A DNA stretch of 64,000 nucleotides from Planctomycetes bacterium UBA2386 (GTDB lineage Bacteria; Planctomycetota; UBA1135; UBA2386), in contig DDSQ01000084.1 in the NCBI GenBank assembly GCA_002343845.1, positions 10,867 through 74,866 of the forward strand. Direction: 5' to 3'. Made by a program: the position numbers and the translations under genes. Of this stretch, positions 8,852-17,752 are shown one piece after another. Position 1 is the stretch's first letter; every line of letters begins with the position of its first letter. The notes under the pieces were generated by a model. It saw only the letters and a list, made by a program, of their open reading frames with translations, searched no databases and was not told where the DNA came from.

Positions 8852-9466
8852 TCAGGGAGTGGGCCGCTCGGTGACCGGCCGTTCGACCGCCAGCGGCAGG
8901 GCTCGCCGCTGTCCGCCGCAAGCCTCGCCAGAGATCAGCGACGCGACGCTGCCGTAGGCGTAGATCACCGGCGGCTTGTCCTTGGCGAGCCCGCCGGTGT
9001 CGGCGGTCGGACCGTAGGTGCTGTGCAGAGCCCGACCGGCGCAGCGCAACAGTGTCGTCTGCTGGCCGCGATGATGCGCCGTGTGGGCGATCCGCCGGGT
9101 CATGATCCACGTGCGCGGCCGCGGCACTTCGAAGAACGGCACCACCGTCTCCCAATAGGCATCGTCCCGATCGACCAGTGCCTGCCGGCGGAACTCGGCG
9201 GCGGCCGCGTAGTGGTTCAGGAACGCGAGGCGCGACAGTTCGGGCGGCAACACCTCACCAGGTGTCTGGATGCCGAACATCGTGGCGAACCAGCCGTGCT
9301 CGCTCTGGCACTGGTGGATCATGTGCTCGCGCAGGGTGCGACCGCGGCGATCACCGGGGCGCGGTCGCTGATCGAGGTCGGTGTCGGCCGCCATCGCCCA
9401 CACCGACAGCACCTTCAGGATCTCGGTCGCGTAGGCGTCGACCAAGAACGCGTAGCGGCTCACCAT
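8852..9466 (-). CDS. DinB-like (DUF664/YfiT superfamily) putative metal-dependent protein
   Basis: The 204-residue protein fits the DinB four-helix bundle. There is an N-terminal helix with YATEILKVLSVWAMAA, a central segment REHMIHQCQSEHGWFATMFG with the first metal-binding His, and the late histidine pair in IAHTAHHRGQQTTLLR. These three histidines normally bind a divalent metal. DinB-family members include thiol transferases (bacillithiol- or mycothiol-dependent) and many uncharacterised, damage-inducible proteins. The C-terminal 40 residues (from about ADTGGLAKDK) are an extension rich in Gly, Ala and Pro. It is divergently placed relative to the secreted protein at 9602. No SOS box is evident upstream. 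Confidence 0.75.
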   Translation of the reverse strand: MVSRYAFLVDAYATEILKVLSVWAMAADTDLDQRPRPGDRRGRTLREHMIHQCQSEHGWFATMFGIQTPGEVLPPELSRLAFLNHYAAAAEFRRQALVDRDDAYWETVVPFFEVPRPRTWIMTRRIAHTAHHRGQQTTLLRCAGRALHSTYGPTADTGGLAKDKPPVIYAYGSVASLISGEACGGQRRALPLAVERPVTERPTP

Positions 9467-9534
9467 CGCGGCATCAGAGAGCAGCCGCGCGCCAGCGACA
9501 ACCGGGCATCACAGCACCGTGCGCGCGTAGGTGA

Positions 9535-9556
9535 TGAAGCTGCGGTCCCGGCCGCG
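9535..9556 (-). repeat. Partial dispersed-repeat fragment, inverted
   Basis: On the minus strand this reads GGCCGGGACCGCAGCTTCAT, the conserved centre of the repeat family, and it is the only inverted piece found. It lies between two divergent genes (starts at 9466 and 9602). Confidence 0.45.
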
Positions 9557-9601
9557 AGTGCTGCATGGCGCCCGCTGCGGCGAGGTGCTACGCGTGCGTG
9601 G

Positions 9602-11239
9602 ATGACGACGGTCCTGCTCGCCTGCTCGTTCCTGTTCGCCGCCGGCTGGCAGGATCCAACTCCCGGCGCCGCCGCGCCGCAGAAGCCCGTCCAGTCCGGG
9701 GCGGGGCTGCACGGCTACATCGGCTACGACGCGTCGCCGCCGGCCGACCGCAGCGAGTTCGGCATGGGCATGGGCTTCTACTCCGCCGCGTGGTCGCTGA
9801 TCGATCGCCCGCTGGCCCACTTCCAGATCGGGCTCGCGAGCGGCTGGATCGTGCCCGACAACCGCGACAACAAAGACCAGCCGCTCGCGCCCGAAGGCAC
9901 GCTGGCGCGCAAGTGGAAGGAGCGCGGGCCGACGTGGGACAGCGTCTTCCAGACGGTCGAAGGGGGGCTCGGCTACTGGGCCGGCAATCGCTTTCGCTAC
10001 GGCCCGCCCAAGTTCAGCATGAACGCCACGCCGCAGTGCTACGACTACGAGGTCGGCTCGCCGGGTTGGTCGTTCTTCTACGACACGGAAGCGCTGCCCG
10101 ACCATCGGCTCGGTATCGCGCAGCTGAGCAACCGCCTGCTGCTGCCGCCCGACGCGCTGCCGTTCCAAGGCGATCCGGCGGGTCGCTTCTTCGGCTACAC
10201 CTACATGGCGCTGCCGTTCACCGATCCGGTGCCGAGCAAGGACGGCAAGGCGCCCATCGGCGACCACGCGTGGACGTGCTTCCTGGCGACGGCGAACTTC
10301 AAAGGGCCGATCGCGTACTACATCCCGGAGACGTGGAGCAAGATCGCCGACCTGTTCCGGATGCCGTTCCTGCACGGCCGCGGCCTCGACAGCCGGCTGG
10401 GCCTGATGGGCGGCGGCGCGATGGAGATCAACACGGTGCCGCAGCTGCTGGCGAACGGCCCCGACGGCAGCCGCTGGTCGAAGATCCCGGCCCTGCGCTT
10501 TCCGGTCGACGCGGAAGGGCGCGCGGTGCTGGTGCAGGACGTCACCTACTACTCGCGTCGGGCGCTCTACGACGCGTTCCTCGCCTGGCGGCGCGGTGGT
10601 GCGGTGCCGACGGGACGCTTCGAGACGAACGGCGCGTTCGTGGCGAAGCTCAGCACGCGCACACCGGGCTTCGACCAGGACGGGCTGCCGATCGAGGGCG
10701 TGGCTGCGACGTTCGACACGCAGGTGTTCGCGGACAACACGTGGGGGCTCGTGTGGAAGGATGGTGCGCATGCACCACGCGGCCAGTTCCCGCAGTACTT
10801 CCGTCACGACGGCAAGCGGCGCCTGGCAGTGGCACCCGACGCGGTGCCGAAGGAAACCGGCCTGCACGCCGCCGAGTTTGCGCTCGCCAGCGCCGGCGAG
10901 CCGTTCACGTCGCCGGCGAAGGGGGCGTGGACGACGCCGGGGCCGGTGGGGGACGAGCAGCAGGTGCGTCTCTGCGACGGTTCCCTGGTGACGTTCCGCT
11001 GGTACCGCTTCGTCGACCAGCCGTCGTTCCAGCAGTGCGCGTGGAGCGACGCCAAGAAGGCGGCGCTGCAGGCGTTCGTCGAGCAGATCCACCGTGCGTG
11101 GCCGATCGACCGTGACTACATGCCGCCGCCGACGCGCGGCGAACTGGTGGCCCTGGATCCGGCGCTGCTGGTGACGCCACCGAAGGGGCGCGAGTTCGGC
11201 TACGTGCCGATCGTGACGCGGCAGGAGCGGGCGCCGTGA
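9602..11239 (+). CDS. Secreted protein of unknown function, 545 residues
   Basis: The N-terminus TTVLLACSFLFAAGWQD is a signal peptide. The mature protein is rich in Trp, Tyr, Pro and Gly, with no repeats I can define. It contains long segments of mixed beta type (GMGMGFYSAAWSLIDRPLAHF, WTCFLATANFKGPIAYYIPE, GGGAMEINTVPQ, RAVLVQDVTYYSRRALYDAF, VTFRWYRFVDQPSFQQCAW). I do not recognise a family, and no catalytic motif is claimed. ATG 9602 is chosen because it gives a compact signal; the long in-frame extension upstream overlaps the opposite-strand gene and the repeat at 8733. The protein ends 150 bases before the small lipoprotein gene. Confidence 0.75.
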   Translation: MTTVLLACSFLFAAGWQDPTPGAAAPQKPVQSGAGLHGYIGYDASPPADRSEFGMGMGFYSAAWSLIDRPLAHFQIGLASGWIVPDNRDNKDQPLAPEGTLARKWKERGPTWDSVFQTVEGGLGYWAGNRFRYGPPKFSMNATPQCYDYEVGSPGWSFFYDTEALPDHRLGIAQLSNRLLLPPDALPFQGDPAGRFFGYTYMALPFTDPVPSKDGKAPIGDHAWTCFLATANFKGPIAYYIPETWSKIADLFRMPFLHGRGLDSRLGLMGGGAMEINTVPQLLANGPDGSRWSKIPALRFPVDAEGRAVLVQDVTYYSRRALYDAFLAWRRGGAVPTGRFETNGAFVAKLSTRTPGFDQDGLPIEGVAATFDTQVFADNTWGLVWKDGAHAPRGQFPQYFRHDGKRRLAVAPDAVPKETGLHAAEFALASAGEPFTSPAKGAWTTPGPVGDEQQVRLCDGSLVTFRWYRFVDQPSFQQCAWSDAKKAALQAFVEQIHRAWPIDRDYMPPPTRGELVALDPALLVTPPKGREFGYVPIVTRQERAP

Positions 11240-11291
11240 AGCAGCGGTAGTTGCTGCCCAACCTGCGCCGGTGGTTGCGGGCACGCTGCGA

Positions 11292-11380
11292 CCGCGTTGA
11301 CGGGGTCGCGCGCAGGGGGCAGGCTGCGGTGGTGCGTTCCGGGTGGTCCGGGACCGGTGCTCGAACTTCCTCCGCGCGCG
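11292..11380 (+). repeat. Dispersed intergenic repeat, copy 3
   Basis: GCGTTGACGGGGTCGCGCG, then CAGGGGGCAGG, then GTTCCGGGTGGTCCGGGACC and a degenerate CTTCCTCC tail. It ends only nine bases before the ATG of the small lipoprotein gene, so it forms that gene's leader or promoter region. Confidence 0.75.
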
Positions 11381-11389
11381 AGGTCGATC

Positions 11390-11788
11390 ATGCGAACGCG
11401 ACTCCTGCTCTCCGTCCTGCTGTGCGCCTGCGCCGCTTCGCCCGATCGAGTCGGAGGCCCCGTCGATACGTTCCCGCCGCCGCCTGTCGAAGGCGCAGCC
11501 TGCGAGCTCGTGCTCGCAGGCCTTCGCGAACGAACGGGCGCGCTGCCCGAAAGGACCCCAGGCGAGGCCGTGGCGGCGAATGGCCAGAAGCTCCCGTACG
11601 ACCACTGCCTCGTGCGCGGCACGATCGGCGATCCCGATCGCGTTCGCGTGTTCGACGCGTTCATCGACGAGCTCGTCGCGAAGGGCGGCAAGTACTACGC
11701 GCTGTACCAGCGCAGCGACGGCAGGCCCGGCTCCGTGATCGTGGTCGCCGAGGGCCACCGAGTCATCGTCAGCAGGCAGGACTGGTGA
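11390..11788 (+). CDS. Small putative lipoprotein, 132 residues
   Basis: The N-terminus RTRLLLSVLLCACAAS looks like a lipoprotein signal (LLCAC). The mature part has a compact alpha/beta look: ACELVLAGLRERTGALPE, LPYDHCLVRGTIGDPDRVRVFDAFIDELVAKGGKYYALYQRSDGRP in sequence, ending GSVIVVAEGHRVIVSRQDW. No family is recognised. It is preceded immediately by repeat copy 3, which may supply its promoter or 5' leader. The next 228 bases up to the convergent gene contain only a short repeat-like scrap at 11868-11901. Confidence 0.6.
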   Translation: MRTRLLLSVLLCACAASPDRVGGPVDTFPPPPVEGAACELVLAGLRERTGALPERTPGEAVAANGQKLPYDHCLVRGTIGDPDRVRVFDAFIDELVAKGGKYYALYQRSDGRPGSVIVVAEGHRVIVSRQDW

Positions 11789-11867
11789 AGCGACCATGAC
11801 GCTCTTCACCCACGCGGGACGACGCTCTTGTTTCGCTCCCGACGGAGCACTCGCTACTCCGCGCGAC

Positions 11868-11901
11868 TGACTGGGGAACGCGCAGGAGGCACGGTGGCGC
11901 G
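11868..11901 (+). repeat. Short dispersed-repeat fragment
   Basis: CTGACTGGGGAACGCGCAGG followed by AGGCACGGTGGCG matches the first block of the repeat family (compare copy 1: CTGACGGGGGAACGCGCAGG). The second block is absent. It lies between two convergent genes. Confidence 0.45.
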
Positions 11902-12016
11902 GCCCGTAGCGCGGCAGCGCGCGTTCGAGCGCCTGCGGGTGCTCGTGGCGCTGGGGACAACAGCGGCGGTATCCGCTCAGGCGCGCTCGCGCGAGTTCCT
12001 CCTTGGGCTCAGCGCC

Positions 12017-12988
12017 TCACAGCTTGCGAGCGGGTTCGGTGGCGGGCGGCGCCTTGTCGTCCGGTGCCTTGACGGCGCCCATGCCGATGTAACCCGTCGA
12101 CACCACGAAGTCGTCGTACCAGACCGTGTTGTCCCGCTGTGCCGCGTGCACGTAGACCATCAGGCTCGCGCGCTTGAGGCGGACCTCGTCGCTGCCGCGC
12201 CAGCGGAAGCCCGTGTAGTGCAGGTAGAGCTTGCCGTCGAGCCAGACCGCGAGTTCGCCATCGGCGTGGCCGGGCTGGTTGACGGCGACTCGCTGCTCGA
12301 CGCACGACCATTGGCCGCGCGGCGGCACGAACCGTTCGGCTTCCCCCGGGCCCATCATGTTGCCCCAGTAGTTGCCGTCGCGGTCCCGCTTCATGTCCAT
12401 CCAGTACGCGTAGCAGAACAGCCAGCCCGGGGCCGCCGTCCTGCCCCAGTCGCGCCAGCCTTCGACGCGCGTGCTGAAGTGATCCAGGCCGGTCGGCCGC
12501 TGCCCGGCGCCGCCCATGCCGGCCCACTTGAAGTTGCCGGCGACGCCGCTCAGGGCACCGCCCGTGTGGTTGAGATTGCCCTGGTCGTAGTCGGGCGCGT
12601 AACGGATCCAGTAGCGGATGTGCAGGCAGTCGTGGCCCGCGTCGCCGAGCCACCGCACGGCGCTGGCGCCGCTCGATTTCCCGCCATTGTCGGGCGCACG
12701 CAGGCGCAGCGAGGACTTGCCGCCATGGGCCTGCTCGCGATCGATCGCGGCGTGGCCCTGTTCGGTGCCGGTGACCTCGAACCAGGCGGCGAACGAGTCG
12801 TTGGACTCGAACTCGTCGACGCAGAGCACGGTGCCCGGCCGCTCGAGCCGGGCCAGCGTCGCCGGCTCGGCGCGCGTCGCCGCGGTGACGAGGCGCGGGT
12901 AGGGGCGTTCGGGCTCCGCTTCTTGTTGTGCGGCGAGCGCGGTGGGCGGGAAGAGCAGCAGCCAACCAAGCCAACGCCTCGAGGTCAT
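12017..12988 (-). CDS. Secreted concanavalin-like protein, polysaccharide-lyase-like
   Basis: 323 residues with a signal peptide (RRWLGWLLLFPPTALA-AQ). The mature protein looks like a beta-jelly-roll carbohydrate-binding or lyase fold. Examples are CVDEFESNDSFAAWFEV, HGGKSSLRLRAPDNGGKSSG, CLHIRYWIRYAPDYDQGN, RGQWSCVEQRVAVNQPGHADG, LAVWLDGKLYLHYTGFRWRG, and the closing NTVWYDDFVVSTGYIGMG, which is typical of proteins that end in a conserved WYDDF-V strand. Related families are PL-type alginate/heparin-lyase-like proteins, but I cannot identify catalytic residues. The role is probably binding or degradation of extracellular polysaccharide. Confidence 0.65.
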   Translation of the reverse strand: MTSRRWLGWLLLFPPTALAAQQEAEPERPYPRLVTAATRAEPATLARLERPGTVLCVDEFESNDSFAAWFEVTGTEQGHAAIDREQAHGGKSSLRLRAPDNGGKSSGASAVRWLGDAGHDCLHIRYWIRYAPDYDQGNLNHTGGALSGVAGNFKWAGMGGAGQRPTGLDHFSTRVEGWRDWGRTAAPGWLFCYAYWMDMKRDRDGNYWGNMMGPGEAERFVPPRGQWSCVEQRVAVNQPGHADGELAVWLDGKLYLHYTGFRWRGSDEVRLKRASLMVYVHAAQRDNTVWYDDFVVSTGYIGMGAVKAPDDKAPPATEPARKL

Positions 12989-13096
12989 TGCGGCAGCATA
13001 GTGGGTGGTGCCGTCGCTGTTCGTGGCGCCCGCGCGGTCGGCACGCAGCAGCGCGCGACGAACTGCGCGGCGCCGCCGCGGCTGGGGCGCCCCGAA

Positions 13097-13199
13097 ACGG
13101 GCTGGCGCGACCGGATGAACGGGGTTTGCGCAGGGGGCAGGAGGGCGGGGTCGTTCCGGGTAGGCCGTGACCGCAGCCTCTCTTCCTACTCCCCCTTGC
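13097..13199 (+). repeat. Dispersed intergenic repeat, copy 4
   Basis: A full-length copy: GAACGGGGTTTGCGCAGG, GGGCAGGAGGGCGGGG, TCGTTCCGGGTAGGCC, GTGACCGCAGCCTCTCTTCC, TACTCCCCCTT. The last 14 bases overlap the stop codon and final codons of the convergent gene at 13186. That gene's C-terminus (RPRKGE) is therefore encoded partly by repeat sequence. Confidence 0.8.
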
Positions 13200-14565
13200 G
13201 TGGGCGGCAGGCGATGACCGCGAACGCGAGTGCGATCGCCGCCGGATGCACCATCAAGCGCCCCATCGAAGTTCGCACGTGCCAGTCCGCAGGGTTCGGC
13301 GACACGACGTAGGCCACGACATAGGCGACGACCTGCAACAGCACGATTGCCGCCAGCAGGGAATCACGATCGAGGAACAGGGTCACGCGCCGTACGAGTG
13401 CCGCCGCCATCAGCACGATCGCGAACAGCCACCACAGTCCGAGCCAACTCCCGTTGGTCGCATTCGCTTCGGGGCCAAGGTCGAAGGCGTAGGTCCCGAT
13501 TCCATCGAGGATCACCGCGAGGCGGTCAGCCTGCGCGCGCGCACTCAGGGTGAAGTCCGCCACTTCCGCCATGGTCCGCACGATCATGGACGCGAGCAGC
13601 GGTGCTGCCGCCCCGAGCAATGCCGGCCACGCGCGAAGGCGATGCCGGGCGGCCGTCAGCGCGAGCACGATCGCACACAACGGCAGCCCCTCGTTCTTGG
13701 TCCAAGCTGCGGCACCGGCGGCAAGGCCCGCGAACAACAGGGGCGAGCGACGGTCGCTGGCGGGCTGGCAGACGGACAGGAACGCAGCCAGCGTGGCGAA
13801 GAACATCAGTGGCACGTCGGCATACTGCTGCGCCGCCTCGACGACGATCCTCGGTACCACGAGCAGGAATCCCGCCGCGACGCATCCCACGGTCCAGCCG
13901 ACGCGCATCGCCACGAACCACAGCACCACCAGCGCCGTGCTGGTGAGGAAGCCAAGTGCGATCCAAGCAGGCCACAGCGTTGCTTCGGTGCCGTGCCAGA
14001 GCCAGCCCAGCGCCACGGCGCACGGCAGCAGCAACGGATAGTCGGGATGGGCGAACGCCAGATCGGCGGCGAACATGTTGCGCCACGCACCCGGGTCGAG
14101 ACACAGGAACCGCGCCTTGAGATGCCAGAAGGCCTGCGCATCGCCGCCACCGAACGGGTGATGCGCGGTCACCGCGTACCACTGCCAGCAGGCATTGGCG
14201 AAGCAGAGCAACAGCAAGGCCGTCGCCAGCGCCACAACGGACCTTCGTATCGCAGACATCTCCCGTGCCGGCGCCACCGACCGCGCCACCGGTGCGGCTA
14301 CCAGCCGGTGCGCCGACCAGAGAAGCCAGAGGATCGCTGCCGCGCAGATCGTGAGCGCACTTGCGAACCCGTGCTCGGGCGTCACCAGATACGCGGCAAA
14401 CAAGGTCAACGACCATGCCGTCAGACCGAGCGGCAGGGCGGACGCGACCACGAGAAGAGGTGTTCGCGGCAATCCTGAGCCGGTAACCAACCGGCCTGCG
14501 ATCGACGCGCCCAACGTCAACGCGAACAGCAGCGGCAGCGCCAGCTCGACGTCGTCAATCCACAC
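13186..14565 (-). CDS. Polytopic membrane protein, GT-C glycosyltransferase-like
   Basis: 459 residues, nearly all in hydrophobic helices (about ten to twelve segments). The first soluble loop carries HHPFGGGDAQAFWHLKARF, followed by FAHPDYPLLLP. This arrangement, with an acidic residue and aromatic-rich loop after the first helices, resembles dolichyl-phosphate-mannose-type GT-C transferases. QQYADVPLMFFATLAAFLS and AWTKNEGLPLCAIVLAL strengthen this: the KNEG motif occurs in such proteins. It is translationally coupled to the small upstream gene (an 11-base overlap). It is probably involved in transferring sugars from a lipid carrier to an envelope acceptor; the donor and acceptor are unknown. 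Confidence 0.7.
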   Translation of the reverse strand: MWIDDVELALPLLFALTLGASIAGRLVTGSGLPRTPLLVVASALPLGLTAWSLTLFAAYLVTPEHGFASALTICAAAILWLLWSAHRLVAAPVARSVAPAREMSAIRRSVVALATALLLLCFANACWQWYAVTAHHPFGGGDAQAFWHLKARFLCLDPGAWRNMFAADLAFAHPDYPLLLPCAVALGWLWHGTEATLWPAWIALGFLTSTALVVLWFVAMRVGWTVGCVAAGFLLVVPRIVVEAAQQYADVPLMFFATLAAFLSVCQPASDRRSPLLFAGLAAGAAAWTKNEGLPLCAIVLALTAARHRLRAWPALLGAAAPLLASMIVRTMAEVADFTLSARAQADRLAVILDGIGTYAFDLGPEANATNGSWLGLWWLFAIVLMAAALVRRVTLFLDRDSLLAAIVLLQVVAYVVAYVVSPNPADWHVRTSMGRLMVHPAAIALAFAVIACRPRKGE

Positions 14566-14992
14566 GGACCGCCAGCCCCCGACCAGGTTCGGTTCGAACC
14601 AGCCATCGATACTGGAAGTGCTGCAGGCGTTGTTCGGAGACGCTGTCGCTCGAGCAGTCGACTACGGCGATCTTCGCGTTGGGTTGCGCGGTGACGATGC
14701 GCGGCACGCTGATGGCTTGCAGCCGGTAGCGCTCGACCGCCTGTGGCCAGGAGTCGGAATCGCGGTCGCCGATGAAGCTGATGCGACCGCGCGGAGGGAC
14801 GTCGGACGGCGACACCTGAGCGACCAGCGGCCGGAAGCGCATCCCGGGTTCGGAGTCGACCGGACCATCAAGCCCCCTCCAGTGACGGACTCCGTGGATG
14901 GAAGCAGCGGCCAGGAACACGGTGACGATCACCAAGGGCATCGCGCCGATCGTCGACCGCGTGCCACGACGCTCGCCCCGACCGTCGGTCAT
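14555..14992 (-). CDS. Small membrane-anchored protein coupled to the GT-C-like gene
   Basis: 145 residues with one membrane segment near the N-terminus (MPLVIVTVFLAAASIHGV), then a soluble part with FRPLVAQVSPSDVPPRGRI, SFIGDRDSDSWPQAVERYRL, and IAVVDCSSDSVSEQRLQHF. The C-terminal region is predicted periplasmic or extracytoplasmic. The start at 14992 is chosen because GAGG lies seven bases upstream on the minus strand. The gene overlaps the following GT-C-like gene by 11 bases, so the two products probably act together, for example as a glycosyltransferase and accessory pair. I do not recognise a family. Confidence 0.55.
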   Translation of the reverse strand: MTDGRGERRGTRSTIGAMPLVIVTVFLAAASIHGVRHWRGLDGPVDSEPGMRFRPLVAQVSPSDVPPRGRISFIGDRDSDSWPQAVERYRLQAISVPRIVTAQPNAKIAVVDCSSDSVSEQRLQHFQYRWLVRTEPGRGLAVRVD

Positions 14993-15112
14993 GTGCCAGC
15001 CTCGTGAGCCGATGTCGTCCACCGCCGCACGCTATCGGGGGCAGTGGACCGATCAAACGGCCTTGGGCAAGGAGTCCTCGCGCTCGCCGAGTGCGCCGCG
15101 ACGACGCTCAGT

Positions 15113-15166
15113 AGGACGACGAGCTGGTCCAGCGTCTCGTCAGCGCTTGGGCCGACCAGTCGTCCT
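15113..15166 (-). terminator. Strong hairpin downstream of rtcA
   Basis: Arms AGGACGA/TCGTCCT (7 bp) and CTGGTC/GACCAG (6 bp) stack with a four-base bulge, starting 41 bases after the rtcA stop codon. No T-run follows, so this is a candidate terminator or 3'-end-stabilising structure for the RNA-repair operon rather than a classical intrinsic terminator. Confidence 0.4.
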
Positions 15167-15206
15167 GACCGGTGATAGTTGCGACCGTGAGCCGGGGCCG
15201 CCCAAG

Positions 15207-16232
15207 TCACGCGCGGCGCGCTTCGAACACCCAGGTCTTGCGGTCGCCGACCTGGTCCTCGCGCACGTCGAAGCGAACCGGCAGGAAGCGGCCGATGACC
15301 TCGGCGTTGGTGGTCGTGTGCAGCGTCGGTTCGACCGTGCGGAACGCGCCGCCGCCGGCGAGCGCCATCGGCAGCAACAGCTGATCGGCGAGGTGCGGGC
15401 CGACCGGCACGTCGGCCGCGCGCAGTTCTTCGACGGCGTCGGCGGCGCGATGGGCGACTTCCTCGGCCGGCACGCCGCGTTCGCCGAGCGTCGTGACGAC
15501 TTCGCCGCCGCCCTGGCGAGCCAGCACGACGACGAGCGCGTTGCCGGGTCCCGGCGAGCATCGATCGAGGATGCTGACCGCATCGGCGGCGATGCCGAGG
15601 CGCTCGCACAGCACGGTGCGTTCGCGCTGCGCCACGTGCGACGGGATCTGCGAGGTGAGGATGCGCGCGTGGACGATCGGCGGCGTGTCGGCCTGCGTGC
15701 GTTCGAGCGCTTGCCAACTCGCCGGGGTGACCTCGGCGCGGACCTGGCCGCCGCCGGCTGGGAAGAAGCCGGCCATGCGCATGGTCAGCTGCAGCGGGGC
15801 GCCCATCGAACGAACCACCGGCGCGAACGCGTGCTCGAGGAAGTCGAAGGACGGCGCCAGCGGGTTGTGCGTGCCGCCGACCAACTCGACCGCCGAAGGT
15901 GCGTTCGCGTGCCACAGGGCAGGCAGGACCGTCTGCAAGACGAGCATGGCACTTCCGGCCGTGCTGATGACGAAGCGGTAGTTGCCCGGGGTCACCGAGC
16001 CCGGACGGAACGCCAGCCGCAGGCTGCCCATTTCGGCGCCTTCGACCGTGGCGGAGCACAGCTGCGCCGCGGCTTCCACCGCGGCGAGATGCTGGCGCTT
16101 CAGACCGGGCTTCTCGCGCCCGGCGCGGATGCGCTCGATGACGAAGCCATGGCCCGTCACCATCGCCAACGCGAGCGACGTGCGCAGCACCTGGCCACCG
16201 CCTTCGCCCATCGAACCATCGAGTCGGATCAT
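15207..16232 (-). CDS. rtcA: RNA 3'-terminal phosphate cyclase
   Basis: RtcA converts RNA 3'-phosphate ends to 2',3'-cyclic phosphates through an adenylylated histidine. The 341 residues match the family length. The N-terminus IRLDGSMGEGGGQVLRTSLA is the family's nucleotide/RNA-end motif. GLKRQHLAAVEAAAQL, CSPGPGNALVVVLA and HLADQLLLPMALAGGG are further hallmarks. The likely catalytic histidine is His305 in TLHTTTNAEVIGRFLPVRF, at the same distance from the C-terminus as His309 of the E. coli enzyme. The gene starts three bases after the rtcB stop codon and is the last gene of the operon led by the 121-residue protein. Expression is expected to depend on sigma-54 and RtcR. The product is cytoplasmic and works with RtcB in RNA end healing and sealing. 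Confidence 0.96.
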   Translation of the reverse strand: MIRLDGSMGEGGGQVLRTSLALAMVTGHGFVIERIRAGREKPGLKRQHLAAVEAAAQLCSATVEGAEMGSLRLAFRPGSVTPGNYRFVISTAGSAMLVLQTVLPALWHANAPSAVELVGGTHNPLAPSFDFLEHAFAPVVRSMGAPLQLTMRMAGFFPAGGGQVRAEVTPASWQALERTQADTPPIVHARILTSQIPSHVAQRERTVLCERLGIAADAVSILDRCSPGPGNALVVVLARQGGGEVVTTLGERGVPAEEVAHRAADAVEELRAADVPVGPHLADQLLLPMALAGGGAFRTVEPTLHTTTNAEVIGRFLPVRFDVREDQVGDRKTWVFEARRA

Positions 16233-16235
16233 CGC

Positions 16236-17456
<1,221 letters not shown>

Positions 17457-17491
17457 GTTGCGAGCTGTCTGCAGAGTCTGCGGAGAGAGAG

Positions 17492-17583
17492 CGGCGACGA
17501 GTGGTGGTGGGACGTCGCCGCACTCGCGTGCGGCGGCCGGATTCGAACCGGCGATTACCATGGAGTCACACCGGCATTCGCCG
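17492..17583 (-). ncRNA. Y RNA-like RNA, unit 4 (T-arm and closed acceptor stem, no D-arm)
   Basis: Read on the minus strand, the RNA is closed by CGGCGA/TCGCCG and a second helix GGTGTGAC/GTCCCACC (one mismatch). Between them lie the family's conserved 5' bases AATGC and the 3' TCG-containing strand. Inside is a perfect T-arm, stem GCCGG/CCGGC with the canonical loop TTCGAAT. It is followed at once by an acceptor-like helix CGCCGCAC/GTGCGGCG (8 bp) capped by a GCGA tetraloop. A D-arm is missing. A competing 9-bp pairing (GCGGCGACG/CGTCGCCGC) could form near the 3' end. The unit ends 35 bases before the rtcB start, followed by a CTCTCTCTCC tract. It could be read as a tRNA 3' fragment, but the outer helices match the neighbouring units. 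Confidence 0.8.
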
Positions 17584-17595
17584 TGAAGGAGAAGT

Positions 17596-17741
17596 CACCG
17601 CGGACGAAGAAGGACGAGACGATGGCTGCCGCGTCGCCGTTGCAGCCATTCTGCTCTACCCACTGAGCTACGGGCCCGTGTAGTGGACCCGGTCGGACTC
17701 GAACCGACGACCCGATGTAGTCCCGTTCGCATTCCGCGATG
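17596..17741 (-). ncRNA. Y RNA-like RNA, unit 3 (permuted tRNA domain with 7-bp acceptor)
   Basis: The outer helix is CATCGCGGA/TCCGCGGTG (9 bp, one wobble), and the second helix is ACGGGAC/GTCTCGT (7 bp, one wobble). The tRNA-like domain runs in permuted order. T-arm: stem GTCGG/CCGAC with loop TTCGAGT. Acceptor: helix CGGGTCC/GGGCCCG (7 bp, one wobble) closed by loop ACTACAC. Then TA at the place of U8-A9, and D-arm GCTC/GAGC with loop AGTGGGTA, keeping the GG pair. An extra 8-bp hairpin, ATGGCTGC/GCAGCCAT, stands where the anticodon arm would be. The conserved leader GAATGC then GGGACTACA is present. Read linearly, it looks like two broken tRNAs, but read as a closed unit every arm pairs. 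A pyrimidine spacer (CTTCTCCTTC) follows. Confidence 0.85.
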
Positions 17742-17752
17742 GAAGAAGAAAT

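Noticed and set aside
17457..17561. N-terminal extension of RtcB
   Set aside because: The frame stays open to 17561 but runs through the last structured RNA and has no family similarity; RtcB clearly begins at TLHEHIE.
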